From positions 124,001 through 188,000 of the forward strand of contig NZ_JAMBNY010000004.1 of NCBI RefSeq assembly GCF_023715345.1: a stretch of 64,000 bases of DNA, in the 5' to 3' direction. A program made the translations under genes and the position numbers. The stretch comes from Paenibacillus camelliae (lineage in GTDB: Bacteria > Bacillota > Bacilli > Paenibacillales > Paenibacillaceae). Positions 26,501 through 35,960 of this stretch are shown one piece after another. The notes beneath the pieces were generated by a model. It was not told the origin of the DNA and did not search any database. It saw only the letters and a program-made list of their open reading frames with translations. Numbering within the stretch: the stretch's first letter is position 1; each line of letters starts with the position of its first letter.

Positions 26501-28293
26501 TGAAGCTAATCCATCGTATAAAGCAGAATCTGCATCTTGATGATATCCGATTGCGTAACAAATTTTTTATGATGTATATCCTATGTGTATTTATTCCAAT
26601 CATACTCACGAATGTCATCTTTTACAATTTAATGAGTAGTAATGTTCAGGAGCAGCGGATGGTGGACATTAAGCTATCGTTAGATCAGGTTCATTTGGAG
26701 CTTGAACGAATGATTGAAGCAGCTGTCAGTGTATCCTGGGTATTCTACACCGATTACACGCTATATTCCATGCTGGATGCACATTATAGTAATCCTGCTG
26801 ATTTCGTAGAAGCCTATGACAACTATATGCGTCGCGTCATAAACAGCTACACGCCAGTATATACCTCCGTGCAAAATATAAAGATCTATGTCGATAATCC
26901 TATGGTGCTGCATTCAGGTGGTGTCGCATTCCTATCGAATAAAGTACGTGATACTGATTGGTATAAAACGCTGGATCTCAGAACGCCGAGTGAGGCAATA
27001 TTCGTGAAGGCCTACAAGGAAGATAGCATATCGTCTGGTCGAACGGAGCAATTTAAGGACACCTTTAATATCATTCGTGTGATGGATTATTTCGACTCGC
27101 TCGGTACGTGGGATAAAGTATTGAAGATTGAGCTTAAGACGGAAGCTTTTGACGTCATACTTGGTAACTTGAATATTCCTGGAAGTGTGTATTTGGTTGA
27201 TCCAGACGGTATCATCCAGTATACGACGAACCGAAACATTAATTGGCGAGAGGAGCAATTAGCTATCGATTCGCTTCATACAGGCAGTCACACGGTTGTG
27301 TTTGAAGGCGAACATTACGATATGCTGCCATTGCAAGGCTGGAACATTGTAGCCCATGTGCCGGAGTCTCAAATTATGCATGAGGCGCCAGAGGTAAGAC
27401 AGTACGTGCTATGGATTGCAATCACCAACATATTGCTGGCGACGATCATTATCGTAATCATCTCCCGTTCGGTTACGAAGCGGCTTGGCTTTTTGCTCCG
27501 TCAGATGAAGCGTGTGAAGAACGGTAACTTCGACATTGTCAATAATAGGGATGCGCTCGATGAAATCGGACAGGTAACGAGCGAATTTAACCGAATGACG
27601 CTACAGATCAGCTCGCTCATTAATGACGTGTACGTAGCAGATATTAAAGAAAAGAATATGGAGCTGGAGCATCGGTATGCTCAGCTAAATGCACTGCAAA
27701 GCCAGATCAATCCACACTTTTTATTCAACGCGCTGGAAACGATTCGTATGCGCAGTATGATGAAAAACGAGACGGAAACAGCCAAAATTATACACAATAT
27801 GGCGAAGATTTTTCGCAGTTCATTAACCTGGAAGCGCGATAAGGTGAAGCTAAAGGAAGAGGTCGATTTTATTGTCTGCTTCTTAGAAATTCAAAAATAT
27901 CGCTTCGCTGATCGTTTAGATTATAGCATCGAGCTTGATCCAGAGGCTGAACGTTGCCTAGTTCCTAAGATGATATACCTACCTTTCGTTGAGAATGCAT
28001 GTATTCACGGTGTTGAGAAGGTAAAGCAAGGCGGTAAGGTTACCATCTCACTCAAGCTTGTAGAAGACAAGTTGCATTTTCACATCCATGACAATGGTGC
28101 GGGGATGAACGAGGAGCAGGTACAGCGTATCTATTCTTATCTGGAGGAAACGAAGGACCTTGGCGAACGGATTGGCATGCAAAATGTAATTTATCGGTTA
28201 AAGCTGTTTTATGAAGACCAATTCACTTTTACCGTGCAAAGCGAACAAGGTGTAGGTACTTCGATCCATCTCATCATTCCTGTGAACCATTAG
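26500..28293 (+). CDS. YesM-type sensor histidine kinase
   Basis: A 597-residue membrane kinase: helix 1 at about 24-44, an extracytoplasmic sensor of about 250 residues (45-300), helix 2 at about 305-323, a HAMP domain to about 375, then the LytS-like H-box QINPHFLFNALETIR and the HATPase with CIHGVEK and HIHDNGAGM. Kinases of this class sense sugars or a binding protein outside the cell. It overlaps the regulator gene by one base and is followed by the solute-binding lipoprotein, so the three are one functional locus. Confidence 0.92.
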   Translation: MKLIHRIKQNLHLDDIRLRNKFFMMYILCVFIPIILTNVIFYNLMSSNVQEQRMVDIKLSLDQVHLELERMIEAAVSVSWVFYTDYTLYSMLDAHYSNPADFVEAYDNYMRRVINSYTPVYTSVQNIKIYVDNPMVLHSGGVAFLSNKVRDTDWYKTLDLRTPSEAIFVKAYKEDSISSGRTEQFKDTFNIIRVMDYFDSLGTWDKVLKIELKTEAFDVILGNLNIPGSVYLVDPDGIIQYTTNRNINWREEQLAIDSLHTGSHTVVFEGEHYDMLPLQGWNIVAHVPESQIMHEAPEVRQYVLWIAITNILLATIIIVIISRSVTKRLGFLLRQMKRVKNGNFDIVNNRDALDEIGQVTSEFNRMTLQISSLINDVYVADIKEKNMELEHRYAQLNALQSQINPHFLFNALETIRMRSMMKNETETAKIIHNMAKIFRSSLTWKRDKVKLKEEVDFIVCFLEIQKYRFADRLDYSIELDPEAERCLVPKMIYLPFVENACIHGVEKVKQGGKVTISLKLVEDKLHFHIHDNGAGMNEEQVQRIYSYLEETKDLGERIGMQNVIYRLKLFYEDQFTFTVQSEQGVGTSIHLIIPVNH

Positions 28294-28360
28294 AAACTAT
28301 AGTTTTTATATTAGATTCTAAAGTTCTCTCACTGCGTATGGTTGGCTCCTCTTGTTACAA

Positions 28361-28374
28361 TGTAAGTGCTTACA
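28361..28374 (+). promoter_or_regulatory. cre-like site before the oligosaccharide-binding lipoprotein
   Basis: TGTAAGTGCTTACA matches the CcpA cre consensus TGWAANCGNTNWCA except for one central position, and is a near palindrome. It lies 25 bp upstream of the start codon, where it would overlap transcription initiation. A LacI-type local repressor is an alternative. Confidence 0.5.
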
Positions 28375-28399
28375 ACAAATATTAAAGGGGATGAGTCGC

Positions 28400-30115
28400 A
28401 TGAAAAGAAAAACTCCGGTGTATGTTGCAGCAATGCTCGTACTTGTGCTTGCGTTAGTTATTACGGGCTGCTCTGGCAATAACAGTGGTGGCACGACTAC
28501 TAACAACAACTCAAGTACTACAACACCTTCTAACAGTGAGGGTGGCAGTGATGAAAAACCATTAGAAAAAGTAACATTTACTTACTTCAATGGTGCTGGT
28601 GCAGCGAAAGATATTAATACGAATGAAACAACAATCGGTAAAATTCTAGAGGACCAAACAGGTGTTAACTTCAAAATTGAAAACCTTGTTGGTGACCTTA
28701 ACACGAAAATCGGTACGATGACAGCATCAAGAAAGTACCCTGATGTACTAATTCCAGATGCTGCAATTGATGAAGTTCTAGGAGCTGAAGGTTTTATCGA
28801 CCTAACAGATCTTATTGAGGAGCACGGTCCAAACATTAAAAAAGCATTTGGCAATGATTTAGAGCGTCTAAAAACAGAAGACGGTAAGCTTTACTACTTG
28901 CCGATGTCTGCACAGGTTGGAGAGTTTATTCCAGACCCTAACATTGGTCAAGGTGCATTCTGGGTACAACGTCGTGTATTGAAGGAAGCAGGCTATCCAG
29001 AAATTAAAACGATTGATCAGTATTTCCAACTCGTTCGTGATTACGTAAAAAATCATCCGGAAGAGGATTTAACAGGCTTTATTGCACTAACGCATGACTG
29101 GAGATTCTTCGCTACGACTAACCCTCCAATGCACTTGGCTGGTTATCCTAACGATGGTGAAGTAATCGTAGACATGAACACTCATGAAGCTAAGGTATAT
29201 GCAGCTAATGAGGATACAAAGCGTTATCTGAAATTATTGAACGAGCTTAACGCTGAAGGCTTGTTTGATAAATCTTCATTCATCGACAACTATGATCAAT
29301 ACTTGGCGAAACTAACGAGTGGAAAAGTAGTCGGTTTCTTCGATTACGGCTGGCAAATTGGTAATGCGCAAAACGTGTTAACGGATGCAGCGAAAGCTGA
29401 TCCATCACAAGATGACTTTGTATACTTCCCACTTCCAGTAACATTTGATGGACAAAAAGATCAATACCTAGATCCGCCATCCTTTGTTAAAAACCGTGGT
29501 ATCGGTATTACGATCAGTGCGAAAGATCCAGTTCGTATCGTTCAATACTTTGATAATCTTCTAAAAGAAGAAAACCAAATTCTAAGAGGCTGGGGTATTG
29601 AAGGCGAAACATTCGAAATCGATGAGAATGGTCGTTACTATCGTACAGCTGAGCAAATCGCTAAAATCGATGAGTCTTTCCGCGAATCATTTGGTTTCAA
29701 ATACTATGACTGGAACTGGCCAATCTATGCAACAAGCTCCACGTTGTCAAATGGTAACGCTGCAGCACCAGGTGTTCAACCAGAAGTATTCCAAATGAGC
29801 TTAACTGAGGCTGATAAAACAATTCTTAACGCTTACGGCGCACAAACTTACGCAGAAATGTTTGCTAACCCAGACGAGCGTCCATGGTTCCCAGCATGGG
29901 GAATTCCGAAAGAGCAAGGCTCACCAGAGCAACTCTATGAAACGAAGAAAACTGAAATTACTCGTAAGTATTTCCCTAAACTCGTTCTTGAGGATCCAAG
30001 CAAGTTCGAAAGCAACTGGGAAGAGTATCTAAGCGAGTTCAATAAGCTGGATACAGCAGGCTATGAAGCATTCGTAACTGCAGAAGTGAAAAAGCTTGTT
30101 GAAGAAGCGAAATAA
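28400..30115 (+). CDS. solute-binding lipoprotein of an oligosaccharide ABC importer
   Basis: A 571-residue family-1 extracellular solute-binding protein of the large LplA/LipO type. The signal peptide ends in the lipobox VITGC, then a Ser/Thr/Asn/Gly-rich linker leads to the binding domain. Context (YesN/YesM before it, two LplB/YtcP-type permeases and a GH8 enzyme after it) suggests xylo-oligosaccharides as cargo (inference). The ATG at 28400 follows AAGGGG. A GC-rich hairpin after the gene may keep this product in excess over the permeases. The ATPase is not in the locus, as is usual for this transporter class. Confidence 0.9.
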   Translation: MKRKTPVYVAAMLVLVLALVITGCSGNNSGGTTTNNNSSTTTPSNSEGGSDEKPLEKVTFTYFNGAGAAKDINTNETTIGKILEDQTGVNFKIENLVGDLNTKIGTMTASRKYPDVLIPDAAIDEVLGAEGFIDLTDLIEEHGPNIKKAFGNDLERLKTEDGKLYYLPMSAQVGEFIPDPNIGQGAFWVQRRVLKEAGYPEIKTIDQYFQLVRDYVKNHPEEDLTGFIALTHDWRFFATTNPPMHLAGYPNDGEVIVDMNTHEAKVYAANEDTKRYLKLLNELNAEGLFDKSSFIDNYDQYLAKLTSGKVVGFFDYGWQIGNAQNVLTDAAKADPSQDDFVYFPLPVTFDGQKDQYLDPPSFVKNRGIGITISAKDPVRIVQYFDNLLKEENQILRGWGIEGETFEIDENGRYYRTAEQIAKIDESFRESFGFKYYDWNWPIYATSSTLSNGNAAAPGVQPEVFQMSLTEADKTILNAYGAQTYAEMFANPDERPWFPAWGIPKEQGSPEQLYETKKTEITRKYFPKLVLEDPSKFESNWEEYLSEFNKLDTAGYEAFVTAEVKKLVEEAK

Positions 30116-30128
30116 TTGAAGCTTAAGT

Positions 30129-30172
30129 GGGACCATGCGGTGGAGTGAGCCTCCATCGCTGCGGTCCCTTCT
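30129..30172 (+). terminator. intercistronic hairpin (partial terminator)
   Basis: GGGACC (30129-30134) pairs with GGTCCC (30163-30168), with an inner GTGGAG/CTCCAT helix, followed by TTCTTTC. The weak U-tract suggests partial termination or mRNA protection between lipoprotein and permease genes. Confidence 0.6.
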
Positions 30173-30213
30173 TTCAACCATAGATTGCTTGACGTGAGAG
30201 AGGAGAATTCACA

Positions 30214-31179
30214 ATGGAAAAAGTGGAGGTAGCTGAAACTGTTCATTATCCGAAAAAGTCGCCAAATAAGTTTTTGCAATTTTTGAAGCAATGCGGAAAA
30301 CAACATGCACTTTTAGTAATGACGATTCCATTTTTAATATGGCTTTTTATATTTAAGTATTTACCAATATGGGGTTGGACCATTGCTTTTCAAAACTATA
30401 GACCAAGTAAAAGTTTTGCGGAACAGGAATGGGTTGGCTTTCAGCACTTTGCGTTTTTGTTTGAGGACGAGCGGTTTTTAAGAGTATTGCGCAATACATT
30501 AGCAATGAGTGGAATTAATCTAGTACTAGGTTTCGTCACAGCCATTGCATTAGCACTTTTATTAAATGAAGTTCGCGTTGTTGTGTTTAAACGGGTAGTA
30601 CAAACGATAAGTTATTTGCCTCACTTTATTTCTTGGGTTGTCGCAGCAGGGATTGTACAGCAGACGCTATCGCCAGATGGCATTATTAATGAACTGTTAT
30701 TGCGATTTGGATTAATTAAAGAAGATATATTATTCCTTGGTATTGGTGAGTACTTCTGGGGGATATTCGGAGCTGCACATGTCTGGAAGGATGTAGGTTG
30801 GAATACAATTGTATATTTAGCTGCCATGACAATGATCGATCCGGCACAGTATGAAGCCGCAGAGATCGATGGTGCAGGTCGAATACAACGAATGTGGCAC
30901 ATTACGTTGCCAGGAATTAAGTCCGTAATCGTTGTCCTGCTTATTATGAATATTGGTTATCTTCTAGAATCTGGCTTTGAGCCGCAGTACCTATTAGGAA
31001 ACGGTATGAACGTAGACTATTCAGAGAATATAGATATCTTTGTGTTGAAATACGGGATAGCACAAGGTAACTTCTCTTTATCGATAGCTGCAGGGATGTT
31101 TAAAACAGTTGTCAGCTTCATTCTGCTGTTTGCAGCCAATAATATCGCGAAGCGCTTAGGCGAAGCGAGACTTTACTAG
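30214..31179 (+). CDS. ABC sugar permease, LplB type
   Basis: A 321-residue membrane protein with six hydrophobic helices after a 30-residue cytoplasmic start. EAAEIDGAGRIQRMWHITLP is the EAA loop that docks the ATPase. Sequence style matches the LplB/YtcP family that accompanies large family-1 binding proteins. It forms the channel with the permease at 31192 for oligosaccharide import. The ATG at 30214 follows GAGAGGAG. The partner gene begins 12 bp after its stop. Confidence 0.92.
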   Translation: MEKVEVAETVHYPKKSPNKFLQFLKQCGKQHALLVMTIPFLIWLFIFKYLPIWGWTIAFQNYRPSKSFAEQEWVGFQHFAFLFEDERFLRVLRNTLAMSGINLVLGFVTAIALALLLNEVRVVVFKRVVQTISYLPHFISWVVAAGIVQQTLSPDGIINELLLRFGLIKEDILFLGIGEYFWGIFGAAHVWKDVGWNTIVYLAAMTMIDPAQYEAAEIDGAGRIQRMWHITLPGIKSVIVVLLIMNIGYLLESGFEPQYLLGNGMNVDYSENIDIFVLKYGIAQGNFSLSIAAGMFKTVVSFILLFAANNIAKRLGEARLY

Positions 31180-31191
31180 AAAGCAGGTGAG

Positions 31192-32097
31192 ATGATGCGT
31201 ACAAATTTTTCGACAAGCGATAAAATATTTGATTACGTAAACTATGCTTTGTTGACATTATTAATGATTGTAACGCTCTATCCATTCTTAAATACACTAG
31301 CCATTTCATTTAATGATGCGAAGGATTCTATTCGTGGTGGCATTTATCTATGGCCAAGAGAATGGTCATTGGACAATTATCGTTATGTCCTCTCAGAAAA
31401 AAGCATTTATAACGCAACCGTCATTTCTATCCTAAGAACAGTAATTGGTACAGTAGTAACCGTTTTTTGTTCTGCTATGGTAGCGTATGCGATCAGCAGA
31501 CAGGATTTTGTTCTGCGCAAGTTCGTAACAGTTGCGTTTATTTTGACAATGTATATTAACGGTGGATTGATTCCTAACTTCCTATTAATTCGTGACCTTA
31601 ACTTACTAGATTCGTTTTGGGTATATATATTGCCAGGTATTATCGGGGTATTCAACCTTATTATTATTCGCTCCTTTATTGACGGACTTCCGGAAAGCAT
31701 TCTGGAATCAGCTAGAATCGATGGAGCTGGTGACTATCGTACGTTCTTCAGCATCGTGCTGCCGTTATGTGTGCCCGTGCTTGCAACCGTTGCGCTGTTC
31801 AGTGGTGTGTTTCAATGGAACTCATGGTTTGACGTGTTCTTATACAACTCCTCTACGATTGAACTAAGTACGCTGCAATATGAGCTGCAAAAGATTCTGC
31901 AAAACTCTAATGCTTCAATGACACAGAAGACAGCAGGAGATGCGTTCGCGGGGGCGATGCAAAACCAAGGTCAGGTAACACCTACTGCTGTTCGGGCAAC
32001 GATGACGATCGTCGCATCTGTGCCAATTATTATGGTTTATCCATTCCTACAGAAATACTTTGTTAAAGGTATGATGGTCGGTGGCGTAAAAGGTTAA
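31192..32097 (+). CDS. ABC sugar permease, YtcP/LplC type
   Basis: A 301-residue membrane protein with six helices. ESARIDGAGDYRTFFSIVLP is the EAA loop, and the C-terminal PFLQKYFVKGMMVGGVKG is the signature end of carbohydrate permeases of this type. It pairs with the permease encoded just before it. The shared ATPase must be encoded elsewhere (MsmX-type, by family knowledge). The ATG at 31192 lies 4 nt before another ATG at 31195; AGCAGGTGAG precedes both. Confidence 0.92.
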   Translation: MMRTNFSTSDKIFDYVNYALLTLLMIVTLYPFLNTLAISFNDAKDSIRGGIYLWPREWSLDNYRYVLSEKSIYNATVISILRTVIGTVVTVFCSAMVAYAISRQDFVLRKFVTVAFILTMYINGGLIPNFLLIRDLNLLDSFWVYILPGIIGVFNLIIIRSFIDGLPESILESARIDGAGDYRTFFSIVLPLCVPVLATVALFSGVFQWNSWFDVFLYNSSTIELSTLQYELQKILQNSNASMTQKTAGDAFAGAMQNQGQVTPTAVRATMTIVASVPIIMVYPFLQKYFVKGMMVGGVKG

Positions 32098-32211
32098 ATT
32101 TACACAGTAACATCTATACTTTGACACGTTCGAATGATGCTCGAATTGCTTTATAATGGTCTACATTCAAGCTATTTTACAACTAAAATAAATAGAAATG
32201 GATGATGGCAG

Positions 32212-33348
32212 ATGACGAATGCAGTAAAGCAAGGTGCTTACTATACGGGACAATATCGCAATCTGTTTGCTGAATACGGTTACAGTGAAGCAGATATTGC
32301 CGCAAAGCTTCAGCACACATGGGATGCGTTGTTTGGCGATGACGAGACAACGAAAATTTACTATGAGCTGGACGAGGACAAAGGCTATTTGCTAGATACA
32401 GGTAACCATGATGTTCGCTCTGAAGGCATGTCTTATGGAATGATGATGGCCGTTCAATATGACCGTCAGGATATTTTCGATAAGCTGTGGAACTGGACAT
32501 ACAGCTTCATGTACATGACTGAGGGCATTCACAAAGGCTACTTTGCATGGTCCTGCCAGCCTGATGGGACGCGTAATGCTCAAGGGCCAGCACCAGATGG
32601 TGAAGAGTTTTTCGCGATGGCGCTATTTTTCGCTAGCAAGCGCTGGGGAGATCGTGAGGCACCTTACAATTATAGCGAGCAAGCGAAGGACTTACTTCGT
32701 ACTTGTCTTCATCAGCAGCCACCGGGCTTTCCAATGTGGAATCCAGAAAACAAGCTGATTAAGTTTGTACCAGAGGTGGAATTCTCAGATCCGTCGTATC
32801 ACCTGCCCAACTTCTATGAGTTGTTTGCGCTGTGGGCACATGAAGAGGATCGTACCTTCTGGAAGGAAGCTGCGCAAGCAAGTAGAGATTATATTAATAT
32901 AAGCTGTCACCCGGTTACAGGACTTGCTCCTGAATACGCACATTATGACGGTACTCCGAATCATATTCGCGGCTTTGGTTATTTCTTCAGTGATGCGTAT
33001 CGTGTTGCTGCTAATATCGGCTTAGATTATGCATGGTTCGGCGTTGATGCTCGTCAGCAGGATATTGCTAATCGGATTCTTGCATTTTTTGCAGACAAAG
33101 AGCCGGATGATTATCGCCGCTATACCATCGAAGGGAAGCCTTTCGAAGAAAAGTCGCTTCACCCTGTAGGATTATTGGCGACCAATGCTCAAGCAGCATT
33201 AGCAGCTAGCGATGAGCAATTGGCAAAAGCAGCTGTTGAATTATTATGGAATACACCGCCACGTACAGGTGATCGCCGCTACTATGACAATTGCCTTTAT
33301 ATTTTTGCGATCCTTGCATTAAGCGGTAACTACCGTATTTATGCATAA
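32212..33348 (+). CDS. GH8 reducing-end xylose-releasing exo-oligoxylanase
   Basis: A 378-residue glycoside hydrolase family 8 protein without a signal peptide, so it acts in the cytoplasm. DVRSEGMSYGMMMAVQ contains the general acid Glu71, equivalent to Glu70 of the Bacillus halodurans enzyme Rex, and FFSDAYRVAANIGLDYAWFG carries the conserved Asp region. Length and motifs match Rex (EC 3.2.1.156), which releases xylose from the reducing end of xylo-oligosaccharides. The gene position directly after the importer fits processing of imported oligosaccharides. The ribosome binding site before ATG 32212 is weak. Confidence 0.88.
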   Translation: MTNAVKQGAYYTGQYRNLFAEYGYSEADIAAKLQHTWDALFGDDETTKIYYELDEDKGYLLDTGNHDVRSEGMSYGMMMAVQYDRQDIFDKLWNWTYSFMYMTEGIHKGYFAWSCQPDGTRNAQGPAPDGEEFFAMALFFASKRWGDREAPYNYSEQAKDLLRTCLHQQPPGFPMWNPENKLIKFVPEVEFSDPSYHLPNFYELFALWAHEEDRTFWKEAAQASRDYINISCHPVTGLAPEYAHYDGTPNHIRGFGYFFSDAYRVAANIGLDYAWFGVDARQQDIANRILAFFADKEPDDYRRYTIEGKPFEEKSLHPVGLLATNAQAALAASDEQLAKAAVELLWNTPPRTGDRRYYDNCLYIFAILALSGNYRIYA

Positions 33349-33406
33349 TAATATCTTGCAGCAATAACGATTCAATTACGATATCAACAACTGCTTCCAT
33401 TTAAAG

Positions 33407-33451
33407 AGGCTTATCCACGGCTAATTCAACGCTGTCGGATAGGCCTTTTTT
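33407..33451 (+). terminator. Rho-independent terminator ending the oligosaccharide locus
   Basis: AGGCTTATCC (33407-33416) pairs with GGATAGGCCT (33437-33446) with one wobble, followed by TTTTTT. Confidence 0.85.
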
Positions 33452-33532
33452 GCAGCTTCATTATCGCAGGCCAGTAGAGCTACAGCGATGTAGCAGAGCT
33501 CGTTACCAATAATCGCCTTTTAGTATTGGTAC

Positions 33533-33562
33533 TTGACGCAGTAAGCCGTAGTCATTCATAAT
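33533..33562 (+). promoter_or_regulatory. candidate promoter of the glp operon
   Basis: TTGACG (33533-33538) with an 18-bp spacer and CATAAT (33557-33562) is the best promoter in the gene-free 33349-33745. A leader of about 175 nt would follow. It can form ATAACGAA/TTCGTTAT (33571-33578 with 33619-33626) but has no U-tract terminator. A hairpin TACCAATA/TATTGGTA lies just upstream at 33504-33531. Confidence 0.4.
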
Positions 33563-33745
33563 ATTGTCGAATAACGAATGATAGCATTTACATTCCCATT
33601 TAAGTAACTGTTGTTCGCTTCGTTATCATTTGTGCAGATGAACAAACCATTATGATTGTCACAATGAATTCTCACAATATCGCCATAACGATGTTCTATA
33701 ACAAAGCACTAGCCAATGAATAGCACACTGTAAGGAGAGGGATCG

Positions 33746-34300
33746 ATGAACCAACTTAATCAGGCTGTACTTCCAGCTGCTCGCAAGATGAAGGATGTAG
33801 AGGCTGTTCTAGAATCTTCTCATCACTATATGGTATTGCTTGGCGGTCACATCGGACAGTTAAAGGCGATCGTTGACTTGATCAAAGGACATAACAAGCA
33901 AGTTTTTCTTCATGCTGATCTGATAGACGGATTGAAAAACGATGAGCATGCAGCTGATTTTCTATGTCAATCGATTCGTCCAGCAGGTATTATCTCAACA
34001 AGAGCAAGCGTTGTCATGCGAGCGAAGCAGAGAGGGTTAATAGCCATTCAACGTATGTTTTTAATTGATAGTGATGCGATCGAGCGGAGCTATCGTGTGA
34101 TTGAGAAGGCAAGTCCTGATTACATCGAGGTGCTGCCAGGCATTATTCCGGAGATGATTCAGGAAGTGAAGGGACAGACGGGCATCCCTGTTATTGGTGG
34201 AGGCTTGATTAAGACGCATCAGCATATTACGGAAGCATTAGATGCAGGAGCAGCAGCGATTACGACCTCTCGAAAGGAATTATGGACCTATCGCAAATGA
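33746..34300 (+). CDS. glpP: glycerol-3-phosphate-responsive antiterminator
   Basis: A 184-residue TIM-barrel-like RNA-binding antiterminator. [10 protein letters not shown], the GIISTRAS strand, [14 protein letters not shown] and PVIGGGLI, together with the ITTSRKELW end, match GlpP. In Bacillus, GlpP with glycerol 3-phosphate binds glp leaders and prevents termination. Here the matching terminator is in front of glpD. The ATG at 33746 follows AAGGAGAGG. The kinase gene follows after 23 bp. Confidence 0.93.
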   Translation: MNQLNQAVLPAARKMKDVEAVLESSHHYMVLLGGHIGQLKAIVDLIKGHNKQVFLHADLIDGLKNDEHAADFLCQSIRPAGIISTRASVVMRAKQRGLIAIQRMFLIDSDAIERSYRVIEKASPDYIEVLPGIIPEMIQEVKGQTGIPVIGGGLIKTHQHITEALDAGAAAITTSRKELWTYRK

Positions 34301-34323
34301 TAGAGAGTAAAGGAGGAGTTCGT

Positions 34324-35814
34324 ATGGCAACATTCATGATGTCGATTGATCAAGGGACAACAAGTACACGGGCATTATTGATTAATAAGCAAGGCGAAGT
34401 TATTGAGATTGTACAGGAAGAACTGCCATTAATTTATCCTCATCCTGGGCATGTAGAGGTTGATGCGGAGTACATATGGGAGTCAACCTTGCGTGTAGTG
34501 CGACAGCTGTTACAAAAAGCTAACGTTGAGGCGAAGGCCGTACAAGGGATCGGGATAACGAATCAGCGGGAAACGACGATTATATGGAACAAAGAGACAG
34601 GGAAGCCAATCTATCATGGTCTAGTATGGCAATCACGTCAAACCTCAGCGCTATGTGAGCAGCTAAAAGCAGAAGGGCATGAAGAGACCTTTAACAAGAA
34701 GACAGGACTCGTCATAGATCCTTACTTTTCTGGCACGAAGGTTCGATGGGTGCTTGAGCATGTTGATGGTGCGAGGGAGCTTGCTGAGCAAGGAAAGCTA
34801 TTGTTTGGTACAGTGGAGAGCTGGTTGATCTGGAAGCTGACGAACGGCCGGGTGCATATTACTGACGTATCGAACGCATCTCGGACTCTGATGTTTAATA
34901 TTTATACTCGCGCATGGGACGAGGAGCTTTTGCAATTGCTCACAGTCCCATCGTCTATGCTGCCTGAGGTGAAATCTTCCTCCGAAGTCTATGGCTATCT
35001 TGATGAGGGTGTGGTAGGCTACCCGATTCCCATCGCTGGCGCAGCAGGTGATCAGCAGGCGGCGCTGTTTGGCCAGCAGGCTTATCATGTCGGAGATACG
35101 AAAAACACGTACGGAACAGGCTGCTTTATGCTAATGAATACGGGTGAGAAGCCGATTGCGTCTAAGCATGGTCTGCTTACAACGATAGCCTGGGAGATTG
35201 ATGGTAAGCTAGAGTATGCACTGGAAGGAAGTGTATTTATAGCTGGTGCGGCGATTCAATGGCTGCGTGATGGCTTGCGCCTGATTGAGGATGCTGCAGA
35301 AACCTCAGAGGTTGCAGCTAGCTTAGAATCGTCAGAAGGCGTCTATGTTGTACCTGCTTTTGTAGGGCTGGGCACACCGTATTGGAACAGCGATGTACGT
35401 GGTGCGATGTTTGGGATCACAAGAGGGACATCGAAGGCACACTTGATTCGAGCAGTACTAGAATCGCTAGCTTATCAATCTCGTGAGCTGCTTGCGGTCA
35501 TGCAAGAGGATTCAGGCGTTAAGCTATCGAAGCTGGCAGTAGATGGCGGTGCAATTCGCAATGATTTTCTGATGCAATTTCAAAGTGACATCTTAGGCGT
35601 AGTAGTAGAACGACCAGCTGCAAGTGAATCCACTGGACTTGGAGCAGCGTTTTTGGCTGGTCTTGCTGTAGGCTACTGGAGTGGCAAGGAAGAGCTTACT
35701 ACGCTGCGTAAAAGTGAACGTGTTTTCATACCGCAAATGGAAGAAGCAAAGCGAGAGCAGCTATTCAAGGGCTGGCTTCGTGCTGTGAAGGCGGCAATGG
35801 CATTTTGTGAGTAA
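34324..35814 (+). CDS. glpK: glycerol kinase
   Basis: A 496-residue FGGY-family kinase. [14 protein letters not shown] is the phosphate-binding start, [10 protein letters not shown] and VWQSRQTS carry glycerol-binding residues, and [14 protein letters not shown] is the kinase signature. It phosphorylates glycerol to glycerol 3-phosphate. The ATG at 34324 has AAAGGAGGAG before it. An ATG at 34282 overlapping glpP was rejected for lack of a site. No glycerol facilitator gene lies between glpP and glpK, unlike the common glpFK order. Confidence 0.95.
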   Translation: MATFMMSIDQGTTSTRALLINKQGEVIEIVQEELPLIYPHPGHVEVDAEYIWESTLRVVRQLLQKANVEAKAVQGIGITNQRETTIIWNKETGKPIYHGLVWQSRQTSALCEQLKAEGHEETFNKKTGLVIDPYFSGTKVRWVLEHVDGARELAEQGKLLFGTVESWLIWKLTNGRVHITDVSNASRTLMFNIYTRAWDEELLQLLTVPSSMLPEVKSSSEVYGYLDEGVVGYPIPIAGAAGDQQAALFGQQAYHVGDTKNTYGTGCFMLMNTGEKPIASKHGLLTTIAWEIDGKLEYALEGSVFIAGAAIQWLRDGLRLIEDAAETSEVAASLESSEGVYVVPAFVGLGTPYWNSDVRGAMFGITRGTSKAHLIRAVLESLAYQSRELLAVMQEDSGVKLSKLAVDGGAIRNDFLMQFQSDILGVVVERPAASESTGLGAAFLAGLAVGYWSGKEELTTLRKSERVFIPQMEEAKREQLFKGWLRAVKAAMAFCE

Positions 35815-35856
35815 TTGTGATATACTGACGACAAGTTAATAATGGTTGGAGATATG

Positions 35857-35928
35857 GAGAAACCGCGAATGCCGTTCATATGAGCTTTTATGCTCGTACA
35901 GAACGGCTTCCGAGGTTTCTCTTTTTTG
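35857..35928 (+). terminator. GlpP-controlled leader terminator of glpD
   Basis: GAGAAACC (35857-35864) pairs with GGTTTCTC (35914-35921), and GCCGTTC (35871-35877) with GAACGGC (35901-35907), followed by TTTTTTG. It lies between glpK and glpD where GlpP-dependent antitermination is known to act in Bacillus. An open frame from ATG 35880 runs through it into glpD and is not the real start. Confidence 0.88.
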
Positions 35929-35960
35929 TTTTATCTGCACGAATTAAGGGAGATGAGAGC

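Noticed and set aside
33446-33745. GlpP-type leader before glpP
   Set aside because: A helix can form at 33571-33626, but no U-run follows, so there is no terminator for an antiterminator to control.
35880-35960. Longer glpD starting at ATG 35880
   Set aside because: It would translate through the GlpP-type terminator hairpin and has no binding site. ATG 35961 follows AAGGGAG and gives a normal N-terminus.
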